Shown piece by piece: positions 51,936 to 60,203 of a stretch of 64,000 nt of DNA. Every line of letters begins with the position of its first letter. Positions within the stretch are counted from its first letter, which is position 1. The DNA is from JAUWVG01 sp964633715 (GTDB lineage Bacteria; Acidobacteriota; Aminicenantia; Aminicenantales; Aminicenantaceae): positions 1 through 64,000 of the forward strand of contig CAZWHQ010000015.1 of the NCBI GenBank assembly GCA_964633715.1, read 5' to 3'. The notes under the pieces were generated by a model, which worked only from the letters and a program-made list of their open reading frames with translations, made no database searches and was not told the DNA's origin. The position numbers and the translations under genes were made by a program.

Positions 51936-52931
51936 TTATTCCTCTTTTAGTTTTCTAGACATTAGGTTCTGAAGGGAAGACCTGGGATCCTTCCCCTTAT
52001 ACAGGATGTGGAAAATCTCCTCACATATCGGCATGTCAGTTTTATTTTTTTGAGCCAATTGCCATCCGGAAAGAGTTGTTGTGATCCCTTCAGCAATCAT
52101 TTTCATGCCTTTTACGATCTCTTCAAGTTGTCTGCCTTTACCAAGCTCATAACCGACATAACGATTCCGGCTCAATCGTCCAGTGCATGTGAGCACCAGA
52201 TCGCCTACTCCGGCTAATCCTGCAAAAGTTTCAGGTCTTGCACCTAACTTGATCCCCAATCTTGTCATTTCTGCCAGTCCACGTGTCACTAAAGCGGCCA
52301 TGGAATTTGCTCCAAACTGAAGACCTTCCGAGATTCCTGATGCAATGGCAATAACGTTTTTTAAGGCTCCAGCGATTTCAATGCCAGTAATATCTTCGGA
52401 CGTATAGGCTCGGAATGATAAATTTGAGATATGATGCTGGATAGTTTTTGATACAGAGGTGTCTTTGGATGCTACAACAACGGCTGTAGGGTGGGATTCC
52501 ACAACTTCTCTTGCAAAACTTGGGCCGGAGAGGACTGCAATTTTGGGTGCAAAGTGAGGCGAAAAGACATCCTCCATAACTTGGCTCATCCTCAGCAATG
52601 AATCCTCTTCTATCCCTTTCGTCAAGCTGACAAGGACTGTTTTTTCAGACAACAACGGGGCCATTTGTCTATAGACGGAGCGACAGAATTTTGATGGAAC
52701 GGCAATAAAAACAAGGCCTGCACCCTGCACAGCATCTTTTATATTGTTAAAAAAGGATACTGAGGACGGGAAAACAGCTCCCGGAAGAAAGGTCTTATTT
52801 TCTTTATAGCGAAGAGTTTGTTCGTACACATCTTCTTCCCGAATCCAAAGATTGGTTTGGATATTTTTTGTTCCAAGGTGGAGGGCAAAGGCACTTCCCC
52901 AAGTTCCTCCTCCGATTACACAAACTTTCAT
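51936..52931 (-). CDS. gpsA: glycerol-3-phosphate dehydrogenase [NAD(P)+]
   Basis: GpsA reduces dihydroxyacetone phosphate to glycerol-3-phosphate for phospholipids. The nucleotide motif VIGGGTWGSAFALHL, the substrate segment LSGPSFAREV, the catalytic lysine in GALKNVIAIASGI and LAGVGDLVLTCTGRLSRNR are typical. The length is 331 residues. It overlaps plsY by four bases, so the two successive steps of phosphatidic acid synthesis are coupled. Confidence 0.95.
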   Translation of the reverse strand: MKVCVIGGGTWGSAFALHLGTKNIQTNLWIREEDVYEQTLRYKENKTFLPGAVFPSSVSFFNNIKDAVQGAGLVFIAVPSKFCRSVYRQMAPLLSEKTVLVSLTKGIEEDSLLRMSQVMEDVFSPHFAPKIAVLSGPSFAREVVESHPTAVVVASKDTSVSKTIQHHISNLSFRAYTSEDITGIEIAGALKNVIAIASGISEGLQFGANSMAALVTRGLAEMTRLGIKLGARPETFAGLAGVGDLVLTCTGRLSRNRYVGYELGKGRQLEEIVKGMKMIAEGITTTLSGWQLAQKNKTDMPICEEIFHILYKGKDPRSSLQNLMSRKLKEE

Positions 52932-53518
52932 GCGGCTTTTTCTCCAAGTTTTCTTTCATTTCCTTTGATCATCCTTTGGACGTTTTCTCTGTGCCTATAG
53001 GTTATAAGAAGGAATACCGCCGCACCCAAAAAAAGGATTTCGGCCTCTCCTTGGAAAACATAAGAAAATAGGGGAAAACTTAAAACTCCAAGGATGGATC
53101 CAAGAGAAACATACCTCGTGATCAATATTACAAGAACAAACACAACTATCATGAGAAGCAGGGGAATGAGTCCAAAAACTGCGTAAACACCAGTCGTTGT
53201 TGCAACTCCTTTTCCACCTTTAAATCTTAAGAAAATAGGATAACAGTGTCCAACAATGGCACAAAAGCCGAATAAAAGAGCCCAGCGACTGTCGCCAAAG
53301 AGCTTTATCCCGAGAAAAGCCGGCAAAAATCCTTTGAGGATATCCAGAACCGCTACAGGAATGGCCAGCTTCCATCCTGATGTTCTTAGGACATTCGTCG
53401 CTCCGATACTCCGGCTCCCGTGATCGCGAATGTCTCCCTTATTCCTTAATCGAAAAAGAAGATAACCTGAAGGAAATGAGCCTAAAAGATAAGAAAAACA
53501 GGCAAAAAGTAAAGTCAT
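52928..53518 (-). CDS. plsY: acyl-phosphate glycerol-3-phosphate acyltransferase
   Basis: PlsY transfers an acyl group from acyl-phosphate to glycerol-3-phosphate in the inner membrane. It has about five helices in 196 residues, with LLGSFPSGYLLFRL, the GSRSIGATNVLRT loop and FKGGKGVATTTGVY, all hallmark loops. It overlaps thpR upstream and gpsA downstream by four bases each. Confidence 0.94.
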   Translation of the reverse strand: MTLLFACFSYLLGSFPSGYLLFRLRNKGDIRDHGSRSIGATNVLRTSGWKLAIPVAVLDILKGFLPAFLGIKLFGDSRWALLFGFCAIVGHCYPIFLRFKGGKGVATTTGVYAVFGLIPLLLMIVVFVLVILITRYVSLGSILGVLSFPLFSYVFQGEAEILFLGAAVFLLITYRHRENVQRMIKGNERKLGEKAA

Positions 53519-54072
53519 TTGAGTTCAAACTCCGAAAGAACTGTGTATTCGGCTCCAGTCGGTTTAAGCGTGCTTTTGTAGTATATCACCTTCTTTACGA
53601 TTATATCACCGAAATGTTTTTGGTGATATTGTTGAAGATTGGAAAGCACTGGTTGGATTTGATCCCTTTTTTTGACTCTGCCCAAAGTCAAATGAGGAAA
53701 AAAGGACCTGTTGTCTTTGGGAAATCCAAGTCCAGCCACTTCTTCTTCGATGTCGGAGTGAAGTGCTTCGAGAGTTTCATTTTTGTCAAAGCCAATCCAT
53801 AAAACTCTAGGATTTCTCGAATTAAGAGGAAAAGTGCCGGCACCTCTACAACTGAGCAAAAATGAAGGGTGTTTTTTTATTACTTTATCTAATATTCTCT
53901 CGACATCGGATTTTTGGGATTCTGGAATTTCACCGAGGAACTTCAGAGTGATATGCATCCCCTGCCGTTTGATCCATTTTACACCTCCATCTCCCATATC
54001 AAGACCGTTGACGATATGAATTAAGTGTGTCTTTAACCTGTCGTCTAGATCGACGGCAATAAAAGTTCTCAT
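53515..54072 (-). CDS. thpR: RNA 2',3'-cyclic phosphodiesterase (2H/LigT family)
   Basis: This 2H phosphoesterase opens 2',3'-cyclic phosphates on RNA. The two HxT motifs are HITLKFLGEI and HLTLGRVK. The start is taken at the ATG at 54072 (MRTFIAVDLDD), five bases after the cinA stop; an ATG at 54114 would lie inside cinA. It has 185 residues, as usual for ThpR. It overlaps plsY by four bases. Confidence 0.9.
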   Translation of the reverse strand: MRTFIAVDLDDRLKTHLIHIVNGLDMGDGGVKWIKRQGMHITLKFLGEIPESQKSDVERILDKVIKKHPSFLLSCRGAGTFPLNSRNPRVLWIGFDKNETLEALHSDIEEEVAGLGFPKDNRSFFPHLTLGRVKKRDQIQPVLSNLQQYHQKHFGDIIVKKVIYYKSTLKPTGAEYTVLSEFELK

Positions 54073-54076
54073 AGCT

Positions 54077-55336
54077 TCATTGGGATTGTAAGAGGTATCG
54101 GCGCAACATATCAAGCGCTTTTTGGCTGGATTGGAATTTAATTATCTCTCTGTCCCCTAAAAAGAGATTTTTTTTCACTTCAAGATGATTTTTCCCGGCT
54201 AGAGCTGTATAGACAAGCCCCAGAGGTTTGTCCTTTGTGCTTCCACCAGGTCCAGCAATGCCGGTTATAGCCAGCCCATAATCGGCGGAACTTCTCTCTC
54301 TAATTCCTGTTGCCATTATAGATGCAACCTCGGAACTGACGGCTCCATATTTTTCCAAAAGATCCTGAGGGACATGGAGAAGACGGCTCTTTTGGTCGTT
54401 GTGATAGGCCGTAATGCCCAGGAGAAAATAGTCAGAGCTGCCAGGAACATTGGTCAGACGATGTCCCAGAAATCCCCCTGTACAGGATTCTGCAGCAGCC
54501 ACGGTTTGTTGTCTCTGCCGCAGCAATATTCCCACGATTTCTTCAAGATCTTCACCTGAAGTGGAAAACACATTATCTCCGAGCTTGCTGAGCAAGGTAT
54601 TGCACAAATCCTTCATTCGCTTTTCAGCATCAGATAAATCTATTTGAGATTGGCAGAGGAGATGGATTTCAATCTGTCCTGGATGGGCAAGGGTGCTGAG
54701 CCTTGAATCCCTATTTTTGGGATAATCATTTTCAATGATTGATTCAACCTTTGATTCTGTCAATCCAGTAATTTTTAGGATTTTTCGGATGGAATAGATG
54801 CGCTGAAATTTCAACAATTTTGGCCATACACTTGTCTCAAACATCGATTTAAGCTCTGTTGGAGGGCCTGGGAGAGCACACATGATGTTAGAAGGCGTCT
54901 CCATCCAGATTCCAGGGGCGGTTCCTTTTTCATTGTCGAGAAATTCTGATCCTTCAATCAGATAGGCCTGTTTTTTATTCACTGAGGGCATGGAAATGCC
55001 ACGGTGTTGAAACCGTTTGTGTATATGTTCAAACACTCCATTATGAAATAAAAGTTTTCGTTCGAGAACAGAGGCCAGTGCTTCCCGTGTCCGGTCATCT
55101 TTTGTTGGGCCAAGGCCTCCCATTATAAAAACGATACGTGCGCGTGCTAGGCTATTTTGTAAGGCCAAAATGAGATCGTTCCAGCCGTCTCCGACGATGG
55201 TCTTAAAGTTGGCTTCTAATCCTAAATCATTCAATCGTTCGATCAGATAGAGAGAATTGGTGTCTTGAAAAAGGGGGGAAAGGAGTTCAGATCCCACAGC
55301 GATGATTTCAATTTTTGGAACACGGCTCGATTTCAT
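54077..55336 (-). CDS. cinA: CinA-family protein (MocF domain plus nicotinamide-nucleotide amidase domain)
   Basis: The N-terminal MocF/MoaB-like domain (IIAVGSELL, GGLGPTKDDRTREALA) has ADP-ribose pyrophosphatase activity in relatives. The C-terminal domain (AAAESCTGGFLGHRLTNVPGSSDYF, GITAYHN, ITGIAGPGGSTKDKPLGLVY) is an NMN deamidase. The protein recycles NAD breakdown products. It has 419 residues, the usual full-length form. Its ATG overlaps the pgpA stop (ATGA). Confidence 0.94.
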   Translation of the reverse strand: MKSSRVPKIEIIAVGSELLSPLFQDTNSLYLIERLNDLGLEANFKTIVGDGWNDLILALQNSLARARIVFIMGGLGPTKDDRTREALASVLERKLLFHNGVFEHIHKRFQHRGISMPSVNKKQAYLIEGSEFLDNEKGTAPGIWMETPSNIMCALPGPPTELKSMFETSVWPKLLKFQRIYSIRKILKITGLTESKVESIIENDYPKNRDSRLSTLAHPGQIEIHLLCQSQIDLSDAEKRMKDLCNTLLSKLGDNVFSTSGEDLEEIVGILLRQRQQTVAAAESCTGGFLGHRLTNVPGSSDYFLLGITAYHNDQKSRLLHVPQDLLEKYGAVSSEVASIMATGIRERSSADYGLAITGIAGPGGSTKDKPLGLVYTALAGKNHLEVKKNLFLGDREIIKFQSSQKALDMLRRYLLQSQ

Positions 55337-55782
55337 TTCAAAAGAAGATAGAGATGCAAAAGTATGCCTGAATAGATGGCCGCCATAATGTCGTCAGTCA
55401 TAATGCCCCATCCTTTTGGAAACTTTTCTATCTGTCTTATTGGGAAAGGTTTGGCAATGTCAAAAAGACGGAACAAAAAAAAGCCTATCAGAAGGAGACG
55501 CCATGTCGGATTGAGCCGAAAAAGGATGAGGAGTTGTCCCGCAACTTCGTCGATAACGATTTCATGGGGATCCTTCTTTTTTAGCACAGTCGAGTGGACC
55601 GAAGAACAGACGACTCCCAAAACATAAACAACTAAAATCAGCAGAAGGTAATAGGCCCAGTGAAGCCTGTAAAGAAAAAATTTGTACAACAGAACAATAA
55701 AAAAGCTTGTGAGAGTTCCCTGTCCAACTGGAAAATATCCGGCACCAAAAAAAGTTGAAAATATTTTTGAAAAAAATTTCAT
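55333..55782 (-). CDS. pgpA: phosphatidylglycerophosphatase A
   Basis: PgpA removes phosphate from phosphatidylglycerophosphate to give phosphatidylglycerol in the inner membrane. The 149-residue protein has the opening FGAGYFPVGQGTLTS, the acidic motif DPHEIVIDEVAGQ and the late GWGIMTDDIMAAIYSG. It overlaps rimO and cinA by four bases each. Confidence 0.92.
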   Translation of the reverse strand: MKFFSKIFSTFFGAGYFPVGQGTLTSFFIVLLYKFFLYRLHWAYYLLLILVVYVLGVVCSSVHSTVLKKKDPHEIVIDEVAGQLLILFRLNPTWRLLLIGFFLFRLFDIAKPFPIRQIEKFPKGWGIMTDDIMAAIYSGILLHLYLLLK

Positions 55783-57098
55783 GTTTTAAAAACTCCGTAT
55801 AGATCATATATGTCCCTGCTGTTGATTTCAACTTTTTGTATGGAATTGATGTTATTGGTGTCCTCTTCCTGAGAATCTATAAACACCACTCCATCCACTT
55901 CCGGAGCCTGAAATTGTGTCCGTCCAATAAGAACGGAACTGTCCTGTTCCAAATGGCCTTCGATAAGAACATCCAGATTACGGTTGAGATATTTTCCGTT
56001 GATAAGATAAGAAATTTCCGTCTGGACATACATAAGCCTGTCTTTTCGGCGTTCCTTTTCGTTTGTCTCTACAGGATTGCCCAACGCGAAACTCTTTGTG
56101 CCTTGTTCAATAGAATACGTAAAAACACCAAGATGATTGAATCGGGCTTTCCGCACAAATTGTTCAAGATTTTCAAATTCTTTTTGACCTTCCCCGGGAA
56201 AACCTACGATCAGAGAGGTCCTGATGGCTACGTCAGGGAGTTTATTGCGGATTTTCTGAATCAGCTCAAGCGCCCGTTCTCCGTCCAAGCCTCTTCTCAT
56301 TTGTTTTACTATTTCAGGATCGGAATGTTGAAAGGGGATATCAAGATAAGAACAGATTTTATCATGCTGCATGATATCTAAAAGTCGATTTGTTACCTCT
56401 TCAGGGTAACCATAAAGGATACGAATCCAGGTGATGGATTTAATTTCAGTTAATTTTTCCAGGAGCTGCGACAGGCCATCGTTGAGATTAAGATCACGAC
56501 CGTAATAGGTCGAATCTTGTGAGATCAAGTTGATTTCCTTCACACCCTCTGCTGCCAGTTTTTCTACTTCCAAAACAATGGAAGAGATGGATCGGGAACG
56601 GTAGGGGCCCTTAATGAGAGGAATTGTACAAAAAGAACAGGAATGTGAACATCCTTCTGATATTTTCACGTAGGCCCATCCCGTCGGAGTTGATAAAAAG
56701 CGAGGAGAGAGATGGTCATAAAGAAAACTCTTGGCGGCCTTCTCATGAGTTTTCCCTTCAATAACTTGAACAATTTTATCGAAATCATTCACACTGCTCC
56801 AGCCGTTGATACCTGGGAACTTATCTTTAAGTTCTTCCGAATTTCTCTCCACGTAACATCCCGTGACAATAATTTTGACATGTCCTTTTTTCTTTTTAAA
56901 ATCCAAGGCCATTTGGATAGAATCATCGGCTTCATTTTTTGCCGGCTGGATAAATCCGCAGGTATTGATGATGATAATATCGGCATCCTCTGGCTGGCTG
57001 ACAAAAGAATACCCAGTGTTAGCGAGGTAACCCAGCATCACTTCACTGTCGACGAGATTTTTTGCGCATCCCAAACTGATCAAGGCGATTTTTTTCAA
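55779..57098 (-). CDS. rimO: ribosomal protein S12 methylthiotransferase
   Basis: RimO is a radical-SAM enzyme that adds a methylthio group to an aspartate of ribosomal protein S12. The N-terminal cluster domain begins KKIALISLGCAKNLVDSEV, the radical SAM motif is CSHSCSFCTIP and a TRAM domain closes the protein. The conserved sequence starts at a TTG at 57098, four bases after the asnS stop. A longer frame to 57194 would lie inside asnS. The TTG start gives 440 residues, the usual length, but lacks a clear ribosome site. Confidence 0.93.
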   Translation of the reverse strand: MKKIALISLGCAKNLVDSEVMLGYLANTGYSFVSQPEDADIIIINTCGFIQPAKNEADDSIQMALDFKKKKGHVKIIVTGCYVERNSEELKDKFPGINGWSSVNDFDKIVQVIEGKTHEKAAKSFLYDHLSPRFLSTPTGWAYVKISEGCSHSCSFCTIPLIKGPYRSRSISSIVLEVEKLAAEGVKEINLISQDSTYYGRDLNLNDGLSQLLEKLTEIKSITWIRILYGYPEEVTNRLLDIMQHDKICSYLDIPFQHSDPEIVKQMRRGLDGERALELIQKIRNKLPDVAIRTSLIVGFPGEGQKEFENLEQFVRKARFNHLGVFTYSIEQGTKSFALGNPVETNEKERRKDRLMYVQTEISYLINGKYLNRNLDVLIEGHLEQDSSVLIGRTQFQAPEVDGVVFIDSQEEDTNNINSIQKVEINSRDIYDLYGVFKT

Positions 57099-57102
57099 GG
57101 AA

Positions 57103-58395
57103 TTAGGGATAGATTTTGTACAACAGCCGGGGAAATGGGATGGTTTCCCTGATATGCTGAATTTTGCAGATCCAAGAGAGCATCCGTTCCACACCTAGGC
57201 CGAATCCTGAATGGGGGACCGAGCCGTATCGTCTTAAATCCAGATACCATTTGTAGTCTTCTCGAGGAAGATTGTGTTCTTTGATCCTCTGTTCAAGAAG
57301 TTCGGGATCATGAATCCTTTGTCCACCTCCAATAAGTTCGCCGTATCCTTCAGAGGCCATGACATCAACACCAAGAACGGTGTCCGGCCGCTGCGAGTCT
57401 GGCTGCATATAAAACGCTTTGATGGCTGTTGGAAAGTGGGTGATACAAACAGGACTGTCGTAGATTTCTGGCAGGATCGATTCTTCGGGTGCACCCAGGT
57501 CCATGCCCCATTCAATTTTAGATCCTTTTTCTTGAAGTTTTGGGAGGAGGTTTTCATAGGTCACCCTTGGAAATGGCCTTTTTATCTTCTCTAGAGGCAA
57601 CGTGTCCCTCTCGAGCACATCCAGATCATCTTTATTCCGTTTGAGTACTCTTTCTAAAATGTAGAGAATGAGATCTTGGCCTAAATCAATAATATCTTCC
57701 AAGGTCGCAAAAGCCACTTCAGGTTCCACCATCCAGAATTCGATCAGGTGTTTCCTGGTTTTTGACTTTTCTGCACGAAATGTGGGTCCAAAACAATACA
57801 CCTTTCCAAAAGCCATTGCAGTCGCTTCGTTGTAAAGCTGGCCGCTCTGGCTGAGGTAAGCTTTTTGATCGAAGTACTCTGTCTCAAAAAGTGTGGTTGT
57901 GCCTTCACATGCACTGGGTGTGAGTATCGGTGTATCCATAAGCCGGAATCGCCGACCATCAAAAAACTCACGAATTGCACGGATGACTTCCGCGCGGACT
58001 TGGAGGACAGCATTTTGTTTCTGAGACCTGAGCCAGAGATGCCGGTGTTCCATGAGAAAAGAAATGCCATGTTCCTTGGGAGTGATAGGGTACTCTTCGG
58101 CAATTTGGAGGATCTCTATATCTTTTATAGTCAGTTCATATCCCCCAGGGGCTCTTTTATCCTCCCTAACTGTTCCCCTGATTTTTAAAGATGATTCCTG
58201 CGTGAGTTCATCGAATTTCTCAAAAAGTGATTTATTTGCTTCGGGATCAAAAAGTGTTCCCTGGATGAGTCCTGTTCCATCACGGACGAGCAGAAATCGA
58301 ATCTTTCCACTTGATCTTTTATTGTACAGCCACCCTCTGATTTCGACCTCTTGGTCTTTAAAAGAGGCAATATCTTCGATGTAAACCCATTTCAT
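57103..58395 (-). CDS. asnS: asparaginyl-tRNA synthetase
   Basis: This class IIb synthetase charges tRNA-Asn. The N-terminal OB-fold binds the anticodon (VEIRGWLYNKRSSGKIRFLLVRDGTG). The catalytic domain has motif 2 (FGPTFRAEKSKTRKHLIEFWMVEPE) and motif 3 (HSGFGLGVERML). The ATG at 58395 gives the usual 430 residues or so. Upstream starts precede the predicted promoter and are rejected. It heads an eight-gene operon. Confidence 0.95.
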   Translation of the reverse strand: MKWVYIEDIASFKDQEVEIRGWLYNKRSSGKIRFLLVRDGTGLIQGTLFDPEANKSLFEKFDELTQESSLKIRGTVREDKRAPGGYELTIKDIEILQIAEEYPITPKEHGISFLMEHRHLWLRSQKQNAVLQVRAEVIRAIREFFDGRRFRLMDTPILTPSACEGTTTLFETEYFDQKAYLSQSGQLYNEATAMAFGKVYCFGPTFRAEKSKTRKHLIEFWMVEPEVAFATLEDIIDLGQDLILYILERVLKRNKDDLDVLERDTLPLEKIKRPFPRVTYENLLPKLQEKGSKIEWGMDLGAPEESILPEIYDSPVCITHFPTAIKAFYMQPDSQRPDTVLGVDVMASEGYGELIGGGQRIHDPELLEQRIKEHNLPREDYKWYLDLRRYGSVPHSGFGLGVERMLSWICKIQHIRETIPFPRLLYKIYP

Positions 58396-58404
58396 AATGC
58401 CCAG

Positions 58405-58433
58405 ATTATAATGAATAACTCCCCCAAAATCAA
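58405..58433 (-). promoter_or_regulatory. promoter of the asnS operon
   Basis: On the minus strand TTGATT (58433-58428), 17 bases, then a perfect TATAAT (58410-58405). The ATG at 58395 begins ten bases after the -10 box, so the transcript has almost no leader. No ribosome site is present. Confidence 0.6.
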
Positions 58434-58452
58434 TTTTCTCACTTTCTAGCAA

Positions 58453-59062
58453 ACATTTCTATTTCCATGATTTTAAAAACAAAAAAGTGAAGATTAATCA
58501 CAAAAATGAAATCTGAAAAGATGGAAGCGCTCCACTCGGATTTTTAACGCCGCCACACCACCCATCCATTTAAAACTGCAGGATTTTCCCCTTTAAAACG
58601 GAGGCCTCTCGGCACTTCCGTAACTCTGCACATTAAATTTATGCATTACATAGAGAATTGCCAAAAAGACGCGTACCACTTTTTTTAATTCATCACGTGC
58701 TCAAACATACTCAGTGGCCGACAAGGTCGCCTTCCCTCGACGAACAAAACTCAGTAAGGCTAAATCCTCGGATGTCGCTTTTTCCATCCTCATCAGATTT
58801 CTTAGTACGTGATATATCCATAATCTTCCCAGATCTCTAAAAAAAAGCAATTCATTTCTATGATTTATTGCAAATTCTGGGAAGATGATTGAGAAATCCG
58901 CACGGGGAGGACGAGCGGGCATGGTTCGTTTCCCTAGTGGGGAAATGAGAGCGAGGAACGGAGATCGAGTGAGTTTTCCTCGCTGGGGAAAGCGCAACGT
59001 GGTTTCTCATCACTTTACAGAATTACAATAAATCAGAGAAATGAAATGATTATGACTATATA
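58453..59062. other. gene-free stretch containing repeats
   Basis: No open frame here looks like a protein gene. The stretch holds the inverted-repeat element at 58851-59046, an outer pair ATCACGT (58692-58698) and ACGTGAT (58807-58813), and ATCTTCCCAGA (58823-58833) facing TCTGGGAAGAT (58876-58886). The rest shows no structure that I recognise. Confidence 0.6.
58851..59046. repeat. MITE-like element with about 29-base terminal inverted repeats
   Basis: The left end (58851-58879) and the reverse complement of the right end (59019-59046) agree at about 26 of 29 positions, with one substitution region and one gap. Between them lie two similar small hairpins, TTTCCC-TAGTG-GGGAAA (about 58930-58946) and TTTCC-TCGCTG-GGGAAA (about 58975-58991). 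A short non-coding unit with inverted ends fits a miniature inverted-repeat element; I saw no other copy in the window and no clear target duplication. Confidence 0.45.
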
Positions 59063-60136
59063 TCAGGTCCAGCCTTGTTCGTAGCCGGTTTCAAACATGG
59101 CGAGGATGTTTTCAACCGGAGTGATGGGCTGGATGTTGTGGCAGGGGGCCAGGATATATCCTCCTCCCAAACCAAGGATCCTGAGATTGTCCGACACTTC
59201 ATTCCGAACTTCATCACGGGTTCCAAATGGGAGAGTTATTTGATTATCCACACCACCGTGCAGGATGACCTTTTGACCGAAATCCTGCTTGAGGCCAGAG
59301 CGATCCATATTGTTACACCGCCACTGAATCGGATTCAGCACGTCGATCCCCAGGGCGATCATATCCGGTAAAATCCGCCTGATGCTTCCATCATTGTGAT
59401 GAAAAACATAAACTCCTGCCTGGTGTGCAAGATTAATGAGTTTTTTCATATTGCCGAGGAGATATTCGCGGATGTGCGGCACAGAGATCATAAGATCGTT
59501 TTGAGTCCCCATATCTTCAGAGACAAAGGACACGAGCACAAAACTATGGACCTGTTCATAGATCCGGACGAATTCTTTGTGACCTAAATGAAAAAGTTGT
59601 TCCATGCAGTAGTGGACAATGTCAGGATTTTGAATTAAATCGACAAAGGCCTGTTCTTCTCCCCTTAATTTTTTATATATAAGGAAAGGCTCGTAGGATC
59701 CGCCTTTGATGGGGAAATCCTCTTTTCCTTTTAACTTTTTACGGAGGACAGAATAGTCCCACCAATCTGGATTTGGCCATTGGTAGTTTTTTCTGATCTC
59801 TTTGATTGAGCGGAATCCGGATAAAGGGTGTGAAGTGTTTTCTTTATAAGTCCCATTTTTGTAACGCATGGTGCGGTAACGACAGCCAAAAACATCATAA
59901 TTCCTGGGGATTTTGGGTCCGATATAGTCGGGTTCTACTTGATAGAGATAATCGATGTGCAATTTTTTGAACAACTGTCTTCTATTTGCACAGCCTGTAT
60001 GCTTCATGAGCAAACGTGTTGTCTCCTCTGTTCCCCAATAATCCATAGGAATGCGGTCTGGTTTTTCCCTTACCAGGACGGCCTTCCACCTTTCAAGCGA
60101 AGTCATGGTTTCTTTGGGCATAATGACTTTTTCCAT
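59063..60136 (-). CDS. uroporphyrinogen decarboxylase (URO-D) family protein
   Basis: This 357-residue protein has the URO-D fold shared by HemE and corrinoid methyltransferases such as MtaA and CmuA. It shows ERWKAVLVREKPDRIPM near the start, SEDMGTQNDLMISVPHIREYL in the middle and VFHHNDGSIRRILPDMIALGIDVLNP later. HemE hallmarks are absent. Members near sugar genes are common but of unknown role. It is divergent from the rhamnose kinase gene with overlapping -35 boxes. The ATG at 60136 follows the predicted -10 box by nine bases. Confidence 0.8.
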   Translation of the reverse strand: MEKVIMPKETMTSLERWKAVLVREKPDRIPMDYWGTEETTRLLMKHTGCANRRQLFKKLHIDYLYQVEPDYIGPKIPRNYDVFGCRYRTMRYKNGTYKENTSHPLSGFRSIKEIRKNYQWPNPDWWDYSVLRKKLKGKEDFPIKGGSYEPFLIYKKLRGEEQAFVDLIQNPDIVHYCMEQLFHLGHKEFVRIYEQVHSFVLVSFVSEDMGTQNDLMISVPHIREYLLGNMKKLINLAHQAGVYVFHHNDGSIRRILPDMIALGIDVLNPIQWRCNNMDRSGLKQDFGQKVILHGGVDNQITLPFGTRDEVRNEVSDNLRILGLGGGYILAPCHNIQPITPVENILAMFETGYEQGWT

Positions 60137-60145
60137 ATTATTGAG

Positions 60146-60196
60146 ATTTTAAAAAAATTCAAGTCGGTTGACAGCATTTTCCCGGTGTGGTAATTG
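60146..60196. promoter_or_regulatory. back-to-back promoters of the URO-D gene and rhaBA
   Basis: Plus strand: TTGACA (60168-60173), 17 bases, extended -10 TGGTAATTG (60188-60196), with the rhaB ATG at 60204. Minus strand: CTGTCA (60174-60169), 17 bases, TAAAAT (60151-60146), with the URO-D ATG at 60136. The -35 boxes overlap, so the two promoters should compete. Both genes lack ribosome sites and would have almost leaderless transcripts. Confidence 0.5.
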
Positions 60197-60203
60197 TCGA
60201 AGC

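Noticed and set aside
57098..57194. Longer N-terminus for the methylthiotransferase
   Set aside because: The extra 32 residues lie inside asnS in another frame and are not part of the family; conserved sequence begins at the TTG at 57098.
58701..58997. 98-codon minus-strand open frame in the gene desert
   Set aside because: It runs through the inverted-repeat element, lacks a ribosome site and has no recognisable domain.
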